Shown: positions 8,794 to 19,533, counted from the first letter of the stretch. The stretch is 64,000 nucleotides of DNA from Actinomycetes bacterium (GCA_027118455.1 JAJAYZ010000085.1:36879-100878); one strand, 5' to 3'. Program-made: numbers and translations. The notes: generated by a model not told the origin, from the sequence alone.

Positions 8794-10010
8794 CCAGTTC
8801 TTGGGTCGAGGGAACAGACGGTTCGGACTACTCAACGGCCGTTCTGCCTATGGGGGTGGCGGTCCTTCCCGGCAATGATGCGCCACACACCGTCACCCGA
8901 ATCGGCGACCAGGTGCTCGACCTCCACGACGTCGCCCGGTCCGGACTCGGGGGCGATGACCTCAGCCCCCTGCTCACCACCGGGACCTTGAACAGCGTGC
9001 TCGCAGCGGGACGGCCGGTCTGGACTCAGCTTCGGACGACCCTGACCACCTGGCTCAGCGACCCTGCCTACCGCGAGCGCGTCACACCACACCTGCACCC
9101 GACCAGCACAGCACACCTGGTGATGCCGTTCGAGGTGGCCGACTATGTCGACTTCTACTCCTCTGAGCAACACGCTCGCAACGTCGGTGCCATCTTTCGA
9201 CCCGACTCCCCGGGTCTTCCCGAGAACTGGAAGCACTTACCGATCGGGTACCACGGTCGGGCCGGAACCGTTGTGGTGAGCGGCACCAACATCGTCCGCC
9301 CCCATGGCCAGCACAAGCCGCGCAATGCTGCGGAACCGTCGTTCGGGCCGTCGGCCCGGCTCGACATCGAGGCCGAGGTCGGGTTCGTAGTCGGAACGCC
9401 AAGCAAACTCGGGTACCCCGTTCACCCCGGCGCACTGACCGACCACGTCTTTGGAGTGGTCCTGGTCAATGACTGGTCGGCACGAGACATCCAGGCGTGG
9501 GAGTACGTGCCTCTTGGGCCATTCCTCGGCAAGTCGTTCGCCACATCGATCTCTCCCTGGGTCATCCCATTGGATGCGCTAGCGCCGGCACGGTGTCCGC
9601 TCCCGTCGCAGGACCCTCCGGTGTTCGGCTACCTGCGCGACGACGACCCGTGGTGCCTCGACCTACGCCTATCGGTCACCCTCAACGGGTCCGTCATCAG
9701 CGAGCCTCCCTTTGCCACGCAGTACTGGTCGCCGGGTCAGCAAATGGCGCACCTGACCATCAACGGTGCATCACTCCGCACCGGCGACCTCTTCGCATCT
9801 GGAACCGTGACAGGGGCACAGCGCCTCCAGCGCGGCTCGCTCCTCGAGCTCAGCTGGGGCGGACGCGAGCCCTTTACCCTCGACGACGGAAGCGAACGCA
9901 CGTTCCTCGAGGACGGCGACACCGTCTCGATCAGCGGGTGGGCGCCCGGCCCTGACGGCACGCGGGTTGGCCTCGGCGACGTGACCGGGACCGTTCTCGC
10001 CGCCAGCTAG
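8790..10010 (+). CDS. fahA: Fumarylacetoacetase
   Basis: A 406-residue member of the FAH family that cleaves fumarylacetoacetate to fumarate and acetoacetate, the last step of tyrosine catabolism. The N-terminal SH3-like domain is followed by the catalytic domain with WKHLPIGYHGRAG, the metal-ligand region DIEAEVGFVVG, and VLVNDWSARDIQAWEYVPLGP, all hallmark stretches. It is translationally coupled to the upstream unknown gene. Its stop codon overlaps the stop of the convergent M1 peptidase inside CTAG at 10007-10010. Confidence 0.95.
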   Translation: MTSSWVEGTDGSDYSTAVLPMGVAVLPGNDAPHTVTRIGDQVLDLHDVARSGLGGDDLSPLLTTGTLNSVLAAGRPVWTQLRTTLTTWLSDPAYRERVTPHLHPTSTAHLVMPFEVADYVDFYSSEQHARNVGAIFRPDSPGLPENWKHLPIGYHGRAGTVVVSGTNIVRPHGQHKPRNAAEPSFGPSARLDIEAEVGFVVGTPSKLGYPVHPGALTDHVFGVVLVNDWSARDIQAWEYVPLGPFLGKSFATSISPWVIPLDALAPARCPLPSQDPPVFGYLRDDDPWCLDLRLSVTLNGSVISEPPFATQYWSPGQQMAHLTINGASLRTGDLFASGTVTGAQRLQRGSLLELSWGGREPFTLDDGSERTFLEDGDTVSISGWAPGPDGTRVGLGDVTGTVLAAS

Positions 10011-11419
10011 CGAGGGTCGGCCGGCTTGACGCCGTCCACCACCCATTCGGTGAAGAACGCGTCCAGCGAGCGCCCCGAGACGCGCTCAGCAAGGCGCTTG
10101 AAGTCGCCGGTACGAGCATTGCTGTTCGCGTATCGATGCGCCCACTGCTGCAGGACCTTGTTGAGCGTCGGCGCTCCTACCTTGAGGCGCAGAGCATACA
10201 GAGTCATACCGCCACGCGAGTAGATCGGGCCGTCGAAGAGGTTGGCGTACCCAGGGTCTGACACGTTCAAGGCCCAGAAAGGGCTGTCGCTGGGCCGCGA
10301 GTACGCGATCGCGAACTGCTCAGCCACCGAAGGTCCGCCGTCGTGCTCGACCCACAGCCACTCCGCGTAGGTTGCGAAACCCTCATTCAGCCAGATGTCG
10401 CGCCAGCGCTCGAGGGCGACACTGTCGCCGTACCATTGGTGCGAAAGCTCATGGGCGACCGTCGGAGTGAACCCCCGCCAACCGACAAGTGTCTTGTCGT
10501 AGGTGGGACGCGTCTGGTTCTCCAGCGCGTAGTAGCTGCGGTAGTTGTCGACAATGCCACCAGCAGCCTCGAACGGGTACCGGCCGAACTTGGACTCGAA
10601 GAAGTCGATGATCTCCGGAGCGCGGCCCAGCACGCGGTCAGCGCTCTTCGGAAAGCCTCGATCCACGTAGTTCAGCACCGGGATACCCGAGCTGGTGCGC
10701 ATCCGGTCGAAGCGCCACGTGCCGATCGACAGCGTCGCCAGGTACGAGGCCATCGGGTCCTCGGCACACCACTTAAAGGTGGTCCATCCGTTGCGCGTGA
10801 TGGGCGCCCGCTCGGGCAGGCCGTTCGACACCGCCTGAAGACCCTTGGGCACAGCGATCTTGGTGCAGATCTTGGCCTTGTCACTGGGATGCTCGTTGAC
10901 CGGGAACCAGAACATCCCGGCCTCGGGTTCACCGACGATGGTGGCGCCATCGGAGGTGTTGAACCAGCCGGACTTGCCGAGATCTGGATCGTTGAGGATC
11001 TGCGGCTTTCCGGCATACGTGACAACAACAGTGAAGGGGTCTCCGTCGGTGATACCGACAGCTGGCTGCACCGTCATCTCGCGAGGAGCCCGACTGACCG
11101 TCGCAGCGACGCCGTCGACGGTGGCCGAGTCGACAACCAGGCCGTAGAGGTCGAGGTTGAACGCCGACAACGACTGCGTTGCTGTCGCCTCGATCGTCGC
11201 AACACCCTGCAGACGGTCGGTGTCAGGGTTGAACCGGAGGTCGAGGTCGTAGCGCCTGACCTGATAGCCACCGTTGCCCTCATTGGGAACGTACGGATCA
11301 CCGATTCCCACAGCGCCGGGAGTCCCTCCCCTGGCCATCGCCACTGACCCGACGCCCAGCGCGCTCACCAGGAGGGACGCCACAACGGCGAGACTGACGA
11401 CGATCGGCTTTCGGACCAC
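10007..11419 (-). CDS. Secreted M1-family zinc aminopeptidase
   Basis: A 470-residue exported metallopeptidase. The signal peptide comprises roughly residues 6-30 (VVSLAVVASLLVSALGVGSVAMA). The zinc site HELSH plus Glu 18 residues later (WLNEGFATYAEW) is complete. This is a short M1 form, without the large C-terminal helical domain of PepN, as seen in other secreted actinobacterial members. It sits between fahA and hpd but on its own strand and is not expected to be part of tyrosine catabolism. Confidence 0.9.
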   Translation of the reverse strand: MVRKPIVVSLAVVASLLVSALGVGSVAMARGGTPGAVGIGDPYVPNEGNGGYQVRRYDLDLRFNPDTDRLQGVATIEATATQSLSAFNLDLYGLVVDSATVDGVAATVSRAPREMTVQPAVGITDGDPFTVVVTYAGKPQILNDPDLGKSGWFNTSDGATIVGEPEAGMFWFPVNEHPSDKAKICTKIAVPKGLQAVSNGLPERAPITRNGWTTFKWCAEDPMASYLATLSIGTWRFDRMRTSSGIPVLNYVDRGFPKSADRVLGRAPEIIDFFESKFGRYPFEAAGGIVDNYRSYYALENQTRPTYDKTLVGWRGFTPTVAHELSHQWYGDSVALERWRDIWLNEGFATYAEWLWVEHDGGPSVAEQFAIAYSRPSDSPFWALNVSDPGYANLFDGPIYSRGGMTLYALRLKVGAPTLNKVLQQWAHRYANSNARTGDFKRLAERVSGRSLDAFFTEWVVDGVKPADPR

Positions 11420-11463
11420 GTGAGGATCCCTTCTGATGCGGATGCCTCACTCTAGCGGTCGTC

Positions 11464-12666
<1,203 letters not shown>

Positions 12667-12706
12667 TCACCATGCGCAACCTCTAGGCGCCGCGGTAGTC
12701 AATCTG

Positions 12707-12712
12707 TACAGT
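12707..12712 (+). promoter_or_regulatory. Putative -10 box for the Lrp/AsnC regulator
   Basis: TACAGT ends 8 nt before the ATG at 12721 and no ribosome site is visible. It matches the TANNNT pattern expected of a leaderless actinobacterial transcript. Confidence 0.4.
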
Positions 12713-12720
12713 CAGTCGAC

Positions 12721-13206
12721 ATGAAGCCATCGATTGATGCACTCGACGCCCGGATCTTGGCCCTCTTCCGTGCCGAGCCCCGCATTGGGGTTCTCGAGGC
12801 CTCCCGCCGGCTCTCGGTGGCCAGGGGAACGGTGCAGGCCCGGTTGGACCGCTTGGAGACGCAAGGCATCGTCACCGGGTGGGGACCGGACGTCGACCCG
12901 GTAGCGCTCGGGTTCGAGGTCAGCGCTTTCGTGACTCTTGAGATCAGCCAGCGGGGTCACCGTGCGATCGAGACGGCGCTGACCCACCTGCCCGAGGTGT
13001 TGGAGGCGCACACGATCTCCGGGTCGGGCGACATGTTGGTACGCGCCGTGGCCCGTAGCAACGCCGACCTGCAGCGGGTGGTCGACGCCGTTCTCGACAT
13101 CGACGGCGTCGAGCGTTCGAACATGGTGATCGTGTTAGCCAACGGCGTCCCGTACCGCACGACGCCGCTTCTGGAGCGAGCAGCCCTGGGCCGCGAGGAC
13201 GTCTAG
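12721..13206 (+). CDS. Lrp/AsnC family transcriptional regulator
   Basis: A 161-residue regulator with an N-terminal winged helix-turn-helix (ILEASRRLSVARGTVQARLDRLETQGIV type, residues ~20-50) and a C-terminal RAM/AsnC ligand domain with the GSGDMLVRAVAR strand-turn. It is encoded divergently from hpd with a 126-bp shared control region. It is therefore a good candidate for aromatic-amino-acid-responsive control of the tyrosine degradation genes. The ligand is not deducible from sequence. Confidence 0.88.
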   Translation: MKPSIDALDARILALFRAEPRIGVLEASRRLSVARGTVQARLDRLETQGIVTGWGPDVDPVALGFEVSAFVTLEISQRGHRAIETALTHLPEVLEAHTISGSGDMLVRAVARSNADLQRVVDAVLDIDGVERSNMVIVLANGVPYRTTPLLERAALGREDV

Positions 13207-13216
13207 GAAGCCCGGC

Positions 13217-13722
13217 TTAGACGGTCTCGGCGAGCTTGCGAAGTTGGAATGAGGCGAAGACCTCAACGATGCCGGGGAAGACGAGCCACAGTCCGGTCAC
13301 CCAGACGAGAGAGTTGATGGTGATCGCCGGCCAGGCAAGGACGACGATGCCAGCCGCTAGGCTGAGCCCGCCGATGAAAGTGACCCACCCGTGTGCCGGC
13401 ATCCCGGGGTTGGCGATGCCCTCGATCAAGTCCGCGATCCCCAGGATCACCGCCAACAACCCCGCGACCGCCGAGAACACTCGCATGCCGGTGCCCTCGG
13501 TGCCCCCGGTGTCAGTCTGAAAGCTCGCCACGATCATGAAGAGGCCGGCGAGGATCAGGTAGATGCCGGTGATGACGGCAAAGAACACGACCGACTGCTC
13601 GGTGAACACCATCAGCAGGACACCGAGGACGACCGAGGCGAGGCCGAAGAAGAGGACAACGGCGAACGAGCGACCGAGCGACCGAGCGACGCCTGCACTT
13701 GCTCCGTCGATGGGGTGCTCAT
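13217..13722 (-). pseudogene. HdeD-like small membrane protein (DUF308), frameshifted in an 8-bp tandem repeat
   Basis: The natural start is ATG 13722, overlapping the ABC ATPase stop as ATGA. It encodes MSTPSTEQVQASLGRS and then loses frame in three perfect copies of CGAGCGAC (13667-13690, plus-strand reading). The downstream frame carries the membrane segments FAVVLFFGLASVVLGVLLMV, FFAVITGIYLILAGLFMI, VFSAVAGLLAVILGI and further helices to the stop at 13217. Removing one 8-bp unit joins both parts into a 165-residue HdeD-type protein. As read, translation from 13722 ends after about 36 codons. An internal ATG at 13612 could give a 131-residue protein lacking the first helix. Confidence 0.75.
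13667..13690. repeat. Three perfect 8-bp tandem repeats that set the reading frame
   Basis: CGAGCGAC is repeated at 13667-13674, 13675-13682 and 13683-13690 within the 5' coding part of the HdeD-like gene. The gene is in frame with two copies (or five) but not with three, so slippage at this tract would switch the gene on or off. Confidence 0.9.
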
Positions 13723-14483
13723 AGCCGCCCAGCCTCCGTCACTCGGCGTAGGAAACGCCTGGTGCGCTCCTGTTGCGGCTCGGAGAGTACCTGCTCAGGT
13801 GGCCCGAGCTCGGCAACCTCGCCACCGTCCAAGAAGGCGACGCGGGTGGCTACTTCGCGAGCGAAGGCCATCTCGTGAGTGGCGAGCACCATCGTGAGCC
13901 CAGCGGCTTTGAGGTCACGGATCACCCCGAGCACCTCACCGACCAGTTCGGGATCGAGCGCCGATGTGATCTCGTCGAAGAGCATGATTCTTGGCTGCAT
14001 AGCCAAGGCCCGCACGATAGCGACGCGCTGCTGCTGTCCGCCGGAAAGCCGGTCGGGGTAGCCGGCGGCCTTGTCGGCGAGACCGAACCTCGTCAGCAGG
14101 TCCATGGCCTGCGTCTCAGCGTCATCGCGTGAATGACCCAGGACCTTGCGCGGAGCCAACGTGATGTTGTCGAGGACGCTGCGGTGCGGAAAGAGGTTGA
14201 ACGACTGGAAGACGATCCCGATGTTGCGCCGGGCCGCATTGACGTCGTAACCGGGCCAGGAGATGTCTTCGCCCTCCAAGATGATTGCGCCGGCATCGAT
14301 CGGCTCGAGCAGGTCGATGCAGCGCAGCAGGGTTGACTTGCCGCATCCGGAGGGACCAATCAGGGCCACAACCTCGTGCTCGTCGACGTCGAGCGAGACT
14401 CCGCGGAGCACGGGGTTGTCGCCGTAGGCCTTGTGCACGCCCCGCAGTTGCAGCGTTGGTCCCGTGAGCGTCGGCTCAGTCAT
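13719..14483 (-). CDS. Polar amino acid ABC transporter ATP-binding protein (GlnQ type)
   Basis: A 254-residue ATPase with Walker A GPSGCGKSTLL, Q-loop FQSFNLFPH, signature LSGGQQQRVAI, Walker B RIMLFDEITSALDPE and switch His in ATHEMAFA. The usual DEPTSALDPE appears as DEITSALDPE. It overlaps the upstream permease gene by 4 nt and the HdeD-like gene by 4 nt. It drives uptake together with the permease and lipoprotein encoded just upstream. Confidence 0.93.
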   Translation of the reverse strand: MTEPTLTGPTLQLRGVHKAYGDNPVLRGVSLDVDEHEVVALIGPSGCGKSTLLRCIDLLEPIDAGAIILEGEDISWPGYDVNAARRNIGIVFQSFNLFPHRSVLDNITLAPRKVLGHSRDDAETQAMDLLTRFGLADKAAGYPDRLSGGQQQRVAIVRALAMQPRIMLFDEITSALDPELVGEVLGVIRDLKAAGLTMVLATHEMAFAREVATRVAFLDGGEVAELGPPEQVLSEPQQERTRRFLRRVTEAGRL

Positions 14484-15343
14484 AGGGCACCCCCAGCCGC
14501 CGCACTTCGTCTGCGTTGCCGTGCGGCCATCCAGTCAGCCCACCGGGAGAGGGGAACCGTGAGCAGGACGTAGAAGAAGGCCGCGACCACCAAGGGTGTG
14601 AAGTTGAAGGCATCCAGGGTGTAGATCTGCGCCGCCCTGGTCATCTCGATACCTGCCCCGATGATGGCCACCAACGCCGTGTCCTTCTGCAGAGCGATGA
14701 AGTCGTTCAGCAGTGGAGGCGTCACTCGACGGACGGCCTGTGGAACCACGACGTATCGCAAACTCTGGTACTGGTTCAGGCCCAACGCTCGGGCGGCGGC
14801 GCGCTGACTCGGATGCACCGACTCCAGACCAGCACGGAGTACCTCGCCGACGTAGGCAGAGTACGAGACAACCAAGGCGAACCAGGCCCAGAAGAGCTGG
14901 GAGTCGGGAAGACCCTGGAGGTTGAGAGCGGGAATCCCGAACCCGAACAGCAAGATCAGCAGAATCGTCGGGATGCCCCGGACCACGTCGGCGTAGGCGA
15001 TCGCCAGAAACCTCAGGGGTGTATAGATCGGAGCGGTCAGGCCCCGGACGACGGCCAGCAGAAGACCGACGACCAGGATCACCGGCTCGGCCGAGACGAA
15101 GAGAATGATCGTCAGGCGCAGGCCCTTGAGAATGTCAGGCAGCACATCGCGGGCATAGAACTCGTTGAAGAAGGACTCCTTCACCGCTGGCCAACCCGGC
15201 GAGGTGAGGATCATCACGAGCAGCACCCCGAGCACCAGAACGGTGCTGAGGGTCGACACCGTTGTGTTCCGGCGTCGTCGTCTCGCGATGGCCTGAAGCC
15301 GTGCCGGGTCAAACACCGGCACAGCGTCAGAGGTCGTTGTCAC
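14480..15343 (-). CDS. Polar amino acid ABC transporter permease (HisM/GlnP type)
   Basis: A 287-residue membrane protein. An N-terminal cytoplasmic tail and one extra helix (STLSTVLVLGVLLVMILTS) precede the standard HisM core of about five helices. The cytoplasmic EAA loop is visible as AARALGLNQYQSLRYVVVP. It is translationally coupled (ATGA) to the ATPase gene and lies 22 nt downstream of the binding-protein gene, so the three form one operon. Confidence 0.92.
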   Translation of the reverse strand: MTTTSDAVPVFDPARLQAIARRRRRNTTVSTLSTVLVLGVLLVMILTSPGWPAVKESFFNEFYARDVLPDILKGLRLTIILFVSAEPVILVVGLLLAVVRGLTAPIYTPLRFLAIAYADVVRGIPTILLILLFGFGIPALNLQGLPDSQLFWAWFALVVSYSAYVGEVLRAGLESVHPSQRAAARALGLNQYQSLRYVVVPQAVRRVTPPLLNDFIALQKDTALVAIIGAGIEMTRAAQIYTLDAFNFTPLVVAAFFYVLLTVPLSRWADWMAARQRRRSAAAGGAL

Positions 15344-15365
15344 AAGGCCACGCCGACGTGGCAGA

Positions 15366-16232
15366 TCAGTTCAGGACGGGAGCATCGGAGTACTCGGTCA
15401 TCCACCGGTTGGTGATGTCGAGTAGCTCGCCGGACTCGGTGATGGAGCCCACCGCCTGGTTGACGCAGGCGACCAGGGGGTTGTCCTTCTGCAGCACCAG
15501 CCCCCAGGTGTCGGCAGCGGCCTGCTGCGGCAGCTGCCCGATCACCGTCCCGGGAACCTTGGCGGCCGCGAGGTAAAGAGTGGTCGGCAGGTCAGTCACG
15601 ATCGCATCGATCTGACCATTGGCGAGAGCCTGCGTCGACTGGGTGGTGTCGTCGAACACGGCAACTTCTTGGGTGGGGGCAATCTGAGTTTGGACATCTT
15701 CCAACGCCGTTGTGCCGATCTGGACGCCGATCTTGGCGTCCTGAAGCTCAGCGAGGGTGGTGACGTCGGCAAACTGACTGTCGTTGAGGACGAGCGCGCC
15801 GTTCGATGCCCTGTAGTAGGGATCGCTGAACGTCACTGCGGTTTCGCGCTTAGGCGTGATCGAGATCTGGTTGAGCGCGAAGTCGTGGTCCTTGTCGCCT
15901 GGGGCGAACAGCTGACTGAAGTTGGCGAACGTCCACTCCACCTGGTCGGCGGAGAATCCCATCTCCTTGGCAACCGCATAGGCCGTTGCTGCCTCGAAGC
16001 CCTTGCCGTTGGTCGGCTTGTTGTCGATTACGTATGGCGGATAGGCGGGGTCGCTGGTGGCGATCGTGAGAGTCCCGTCCTTGACCGTCGTGATGTCCCC
16101 GCACGCGTCCCCTCCGGTCGACGTGGCTGCTGGTGCGTTCTCCTCTTGGGCGCACGACGAGAGCACCAGAACTGCGGCCACCGATGCGGCGAGCACGACG
16201 GCGGAGCGGAGCGAGGATCGGACGGTGCGCAT
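15366..16232 (-). CDS. Amino acid ABC transporter substrate-binding lipoprotein
   Basis: A 288-residue family 3 solute-binding protein. A signal peptide ends in the lipobox VLSSC, so it is a membrane-anchored lipoprotein. The two-lobe domain includes LTIATSDPAYPPYVIDN, GFEAATAYAVAKEMGF and KIGVQIGTTALEDVQ. A ribosome site (GGAGG) lies 5 nt upstream of ATG 16232. It is the first gene of the transporter operon. The specificity among polar or cyclic amino acids cannot be read from the sequence. Confidence 0.92.
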   Translation of the reverse strand: MRTVRSSLRSAVVLAASVAAVLVLSSCAQEENAPAATSTGGDACGDITTVKDGTLTIATSDPAYPPYVIDNKPTNGKGFEAATAYAVAKEMGFSADQVEWTFANFSQLFAPGDKDHDFALNQISITPKRETAVTFSDPYYRASNGALVLNDSQFADVTTLAELQDAKIGVQIGTTALEDVQTQIAPTQEVAVFDDTTQSTQALANGQIDAIVTDLPTTLYLAAAKVPGTVIGQLPQQAAADTWGLVLQKDNPLVACVNQAVGSITESGELLDITNRWMTEYSDAPVLN

Positions 16233-16298
16233 GGGGCCTCCGGGGCTCGTGGGTGGAGATGTCCCCCACCTGACATGCCAGTGAACGTGGCCCGAAGC

Positions 16299-18005
16299 CT
16301 AGCGCCGGGCCACCGCCCACGCGCGCAGGGTGTCGATCCGTGCCTGCAGGTGGCCGGAGTCGGCCAGCGGAACGAGAGGGCCGCCACAGGCCACCCGGAG
16401 GTCGCCGTGGATGACGGCATGCGGCTTGCCGGTTCGGTGGTGCCAGGCAGCCACCAAGCCATTCAGCTCACGGCGCAGGTCGGCCACTGACCGGTAGTCA
16501 ACCGATGATGCGGCCGTAGCGGTCGTGATTCGTTTGGCCTGCTGCGACTGACGCTCCTTAAGAAGTACTGCGACCTGGTCAGGTTCGAGCAGACCCGGTA
16601 GCCCTAGATAGTCGTGCTCCTCCTGAGAGCCGGCCTCGGTCATATGCCCGAACTCACCACCGTCGAAGACCACGCGGTCAAAGCGCGCAGCCGACTCAAG
16701 AGCCTCGAAGGTGCCATCGCCCAAACCAGCCTCACTCTGTTCAGCCTCTGCACGAGCGAGCAGATCACGCTCGGCGGCAAAGAGATCGTCTTCGTCGCGA
16801 ACCACCCGGCCCAGGACGTGGTCGCGCTCCTCCTCCATCAACGAAGCGTGCTGAAGCAAGGTGGGAATGCTTGGTAGGAAGATCGAAGCGGTCTCACCCC
16901 GCCGTCTGGAGCGGACAAAGCGCCCGACTGCCTGCGAAAAGAAGAGTGGCGTTGTGGTGGTTGTTGCATAGACGCCAACGGCAAGCCGCGGAATGTCGAC
17001 GCCCTCGCTGACCATCCGAACAGCGACCAACCAACGCGCAGTGGAAGAAGAGAACTTCTCGATGACGCTGCTCGCTCTGGGGTCGTCGGAGAGCACCGTC
17101 GGCACCCTCTCGCCACAGATGCGACTCAGCAGTCGGGCGTAGTGGCGCGCATGCTCGTGGTCGGTCGCGATGACCAGGCCCCCAGCATCGGGCACTGTGC
17201 GGCGCACTTCCTCAAGGCGTCGGTCAGCCGCGGAAAGGACCGAGCCGATCCACTCGCCCTTGGGGTCGAGGGCCGTTCGCAGTGCTTGGGCAGTGGCGTC
17301 CGGGCCAATGTCCTCGCCGAGCCGGGCTGCAACCTCGTCACCGGCTCGAGTACGCCACCGCATCTCACCGGAGTACGCGAGGAAGAGCACCGGACGCACC
17401 ACTCCGTCCTTCAGCGCGTCGGCATACCCGTACGAACGGTCAGACGAGCTGCGGGGCAGTCCGTCCCCATCTGGTTCGTACCGAACAAAGGGAATAGCAT
17501 TGACATCAGAGCGGAACGGCGTCCCGGTCAGGGCTAGCCGGTGCGCCGCAGGCTCGAAGGCCTCACGCACCGCGCTGCCCCAAGACATGGCATCGCCGGC
17601 ATGGTGGATCTCATCGAGGATCACCAGCGTCTTGCGGTTCTCGGTGCGAGCCCGGTGCAGCATCGGGTGCGAGGCCACCTGCGCGTAGGTGACCACAACG
17701 CCGTCGAAGGCTTGACCCGTCGCGCCTTGGGCGTTGGTGAAACGCGGATCGAGTCGAACACCGAGCAGGGTGGCCGCATCGGCCCACTGCTGCTTCAGAT
17801 GCTCGGTGGGCGCCACCACCGTGATGGCCCGCACCTGCCTGGCAGCCAGCAGCTCTGCCGCGATCTTGAGTGCGAAGGTGGTCTTTCCTGCCCCGGGGGT
17901 GGCGACCATCAGATAGTCCCGCGGCCGTTCGGCCATCCACTCCGCAAGTGCGGCGCGCTGCCAGCTGCGCAGCGGCGTGGCGGCTGGTCGGGTTTGTGTA
18001 CTCAC
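16299..18005 (-). CDS. Superfamily 2 DEAD/DEAH-box helicase-like protein
   Basis: A 568-residue ATPase with motif I ATPGAGKTTFALK, motif II LDEIHHAGD, motif III LTGTPFRS and motif VI QAVGRFVRSRRRG, hence both RecA-like lobes of an SF2 translocase/helicase. The family is common in Actinobacteria, often near DUF3039 genes as here, and its substrate is not established. GTG start at 18005. It is not accompanied by restriction or defence partners in this window, so I treat it as a chromosomal repair or RNA/DNA remodelling enzyme of unknown role. Confidence 0.85.
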   Translation of the reverse strand: MSTQTRPAATPLRSWQRAALAEWMAERPRDYLMVATPGAGKTTFALKIAAELLAARQVRAITVVAPTEHLKQQWADAATLLGVRLDPRFTNAQGATGQAFDGVVVTYAQVASHPMLHRARTENRKTLVILDEIHHAGDAMSWGSAVREAFEPAAHRLALTGTPFRSDVNAIPFVRYEPDGDGLPRSSSDRSYGYADALKDGVVRPVLFLAYSGEMRWRTRAGDEVAARLGEDIGPDATAQALRTALDPKGEWIGSVLSAADRRLEEVRRTVPDAGGLVIATDHEHARHYARLLSRICGERVPTVLSDDPRASSVIEKFSSSTARWLVAVRMVSEGVDIPRLAVGVYATTTTTPLFFSQAVGRFVRSRRRGETASIFLPSIPTLLQHASLMEEERDHVLGRVVRDEDDLFAAERDLLARAEAEQSEAGLGDGTFEALESAARFDRVVFDGGEFGHMTEAGSQEEHDYLGLPGLLEPDQVAVLLKERQSQQAKRITTATAASSVDYRSVADLRRELNGLVAAWHHRTGKPHAVIHGDLRVACGGPLVPLADSGHLQARIDTLRAWAVARR

Positions 18006-18076
18006 GGGGGCCCGAGCCTAGGCATCGGCCAACGCTTCCACCGCCACCCCTCCGCGCTCGGCGTGTCAGACCATGA

Positions 18077-19504
18077 TCAACCGGATGGCCCGGTGGCAAC
18101 CCGCGGCGCCCCCCTGGGAGCCACGACGGTGCCAACGGCTGCGATGGCTGTCATCACCAAGAAGATGGTGAGGTAGACGCCACCGTCCTGGCCGGCTCGA
18201 GCATGCGCCGTTGCGAAGATGACCCCGCCGAGTCCGGTGGCCAGAATGACGCCGAGCGAGTCAGAGATCTGTAGCGCCGCTGAGTTCACGCCTTGTTCTT
18301 CAGGGGGCGAGAGCTTCAGGACCAGAACGCCGAGTGAGCCGTACAAGATGCCCATGCCGAACGAACCAACTGCCCAGGTGAGCGCAACCACTTGCCACGA
18401 CACAGCCTCCAGAGCGACGACACTTGAAAGAGCGAGGCCGGCCGTCGTGAAGGCCGCACCGATCACCACCAGCCGATCACGGCTGATGCTCAAGGTGGGA
18501 CGCCCTTGGATCCAGCTACCGAGGAACCATCCAAGGGCTGCGCCAGACAACGAGCCGCCAGCGAAGACCGACGACAGTCCGCGTTCGTTGACCAGCATCA
18601 GCGGGACGAACCACTCAGCCGCAAAGAACGACCCGGCAAACACGCCACGGATCAGCACGACTGTTGGCAGCCCCCGCCTTGCTCGCAGCGTGCCTGGGGG
18701 TAGCAACCGGGGAACCGCATAGGCCAGCAGACCGATGGCGACAGGTGCGAGGATCAGCGAAAACGTGTCGAGACGCTGACCCGCCACCTGCAGAAGGACC
18801 ACACCGACCGCGGCCAGAAGGGCCAGTCGCTTGCGCCCCGGGGCTGGGTCAGCGTCGGGATCCGGCTCGACGTGCATCGCCTGAAGCCGCGGAATGAGGA
18901 CAGCGCCGACCGGGATCAACAGCAGCAGGACGCCGAAGAAGACCCAACGCCATCCGAAGGCATCGGTAATGAGTCCGGCCACGAGTGGACCAACGATTCC
19001 CGGCACCACCCACGAGCCGGAAAGAGCGGTGAAGACCCGCGGCCTCAGGTGCTCGGGGTAGGCGCGTCCGATGATGACGTAGAGTGCGACGATGGCAGCG
19101 CCGAAGCCCAAACCCTGAAAGGCCCTCCCGAGCAGCAGCACCGGCATCGTCGGAGCAAACCCGCAGATCAAGGTGCCGATGACGAAGGCGACGAGACCGC
19201 TAGCCAGCGGCGGAACCGGACCGCGACGGTCGGCCCACCCCCCTGCCGCCGCCATCGCGTAAAGACCAGCCGCAGTGACCGCGGTGGAACCCCACGCGTA
19301 CCAGGCGAGCCCGTCGAGCTCGCGCGCCGCCGTCGGCATCGCCGTGATGACGCCCATCGCCTCAAAGGCCACGATCGTCATGACCGAGATCACGCCGAGG
19401 GTCAGGACGCGGTACTCCGCACCGAAGATGCTGCCGGGGTCGTCCTCGGGCTGGAATCCTTCAGCGGTGACGTCGGTCGTCTCTGGCTCAGGCGGCGTGG
19501 TCAC
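18077..19504 (-). CDS. Major facilitator superfamily transporter
   Basis: A 475-residue multi-helix membrane protein with the MFS loop 2-3 motif GGWADRRGPVPP and repeated Gly/Pro-rich helices typical of drug/H+ antiporters (for example FQGLGFGAAIVALYVIIGRAYP). The long hydrophobic profile suggests 12-14 helices. GTG start at 19504. No local regulator or substrate clue is seen, so an efflux role is likely but the substrate is unknown. Confidence 0.87.
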   Translation of the reverse strand: MTTPPEPETTDVTAEGFQPEDDPGSIFGAEYRVLTLGVISVMTIVAFEAMGVITAMPTAARELDGLAWYAWGSTAVTAAGLYAMAAAGGWADRRGPVPPLASGLVAFVIGTLICGFAPTMPVLLLGRAFQGLGFGAAIVALYVIIGRAYPEHLRPRVFTALSGSWVVPGIVGPLVAGLITDAFGWRWVFFGVLLLLIPVGAVLIPRLQAMHVEPDPDADPAPGRKRLALLAAVGVVLLQVAGQRLDTFSLILAPVAIGLLAYAVPRLLPPGTLRARRGLPTVVLIRGVFAGSFFAAEWFVPLMLVNERGLSSVFAGGSLSGAALGWFLGSWIQGRPTLSISRDRLVVIGAAFTTAGLALSSVVALEAVSWQVVALTWAVGSFGMGILYGSLGVLVLKLSPPEEQGVNSAALQISDSLGVILATGLGGVIFATAHARAGQDGGVYLTIFLVMTAIAAVGTVVAPRGAPRVATGPSG

Positions 19505-19533
19505 CTCACCAGCGTAGGGACACGATCAGGAAG

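Noticed and set aside
10343..11347. A 334-residue open frame antisense to the M1 peptidase
   Set aside because: No conserved motif, and codon use mirrors the opposite-strand gene; a shadow of high-GC coding sequence.
13612..13722. ATG 13612 as the true start of the HdeD-like protein
   Set aside because: The first transmembrane helix lies upstream of it in the same frame and no ribosome site precedes it; the ATGA start at 13722 fits the operon.
16299..18005. SF2 helicase as part of a defence island
   Set aside because: Neighbours are an MFS pump, DUF3039 and YqgE, the usual core context; no nuclease, methylase or integrase nearby.
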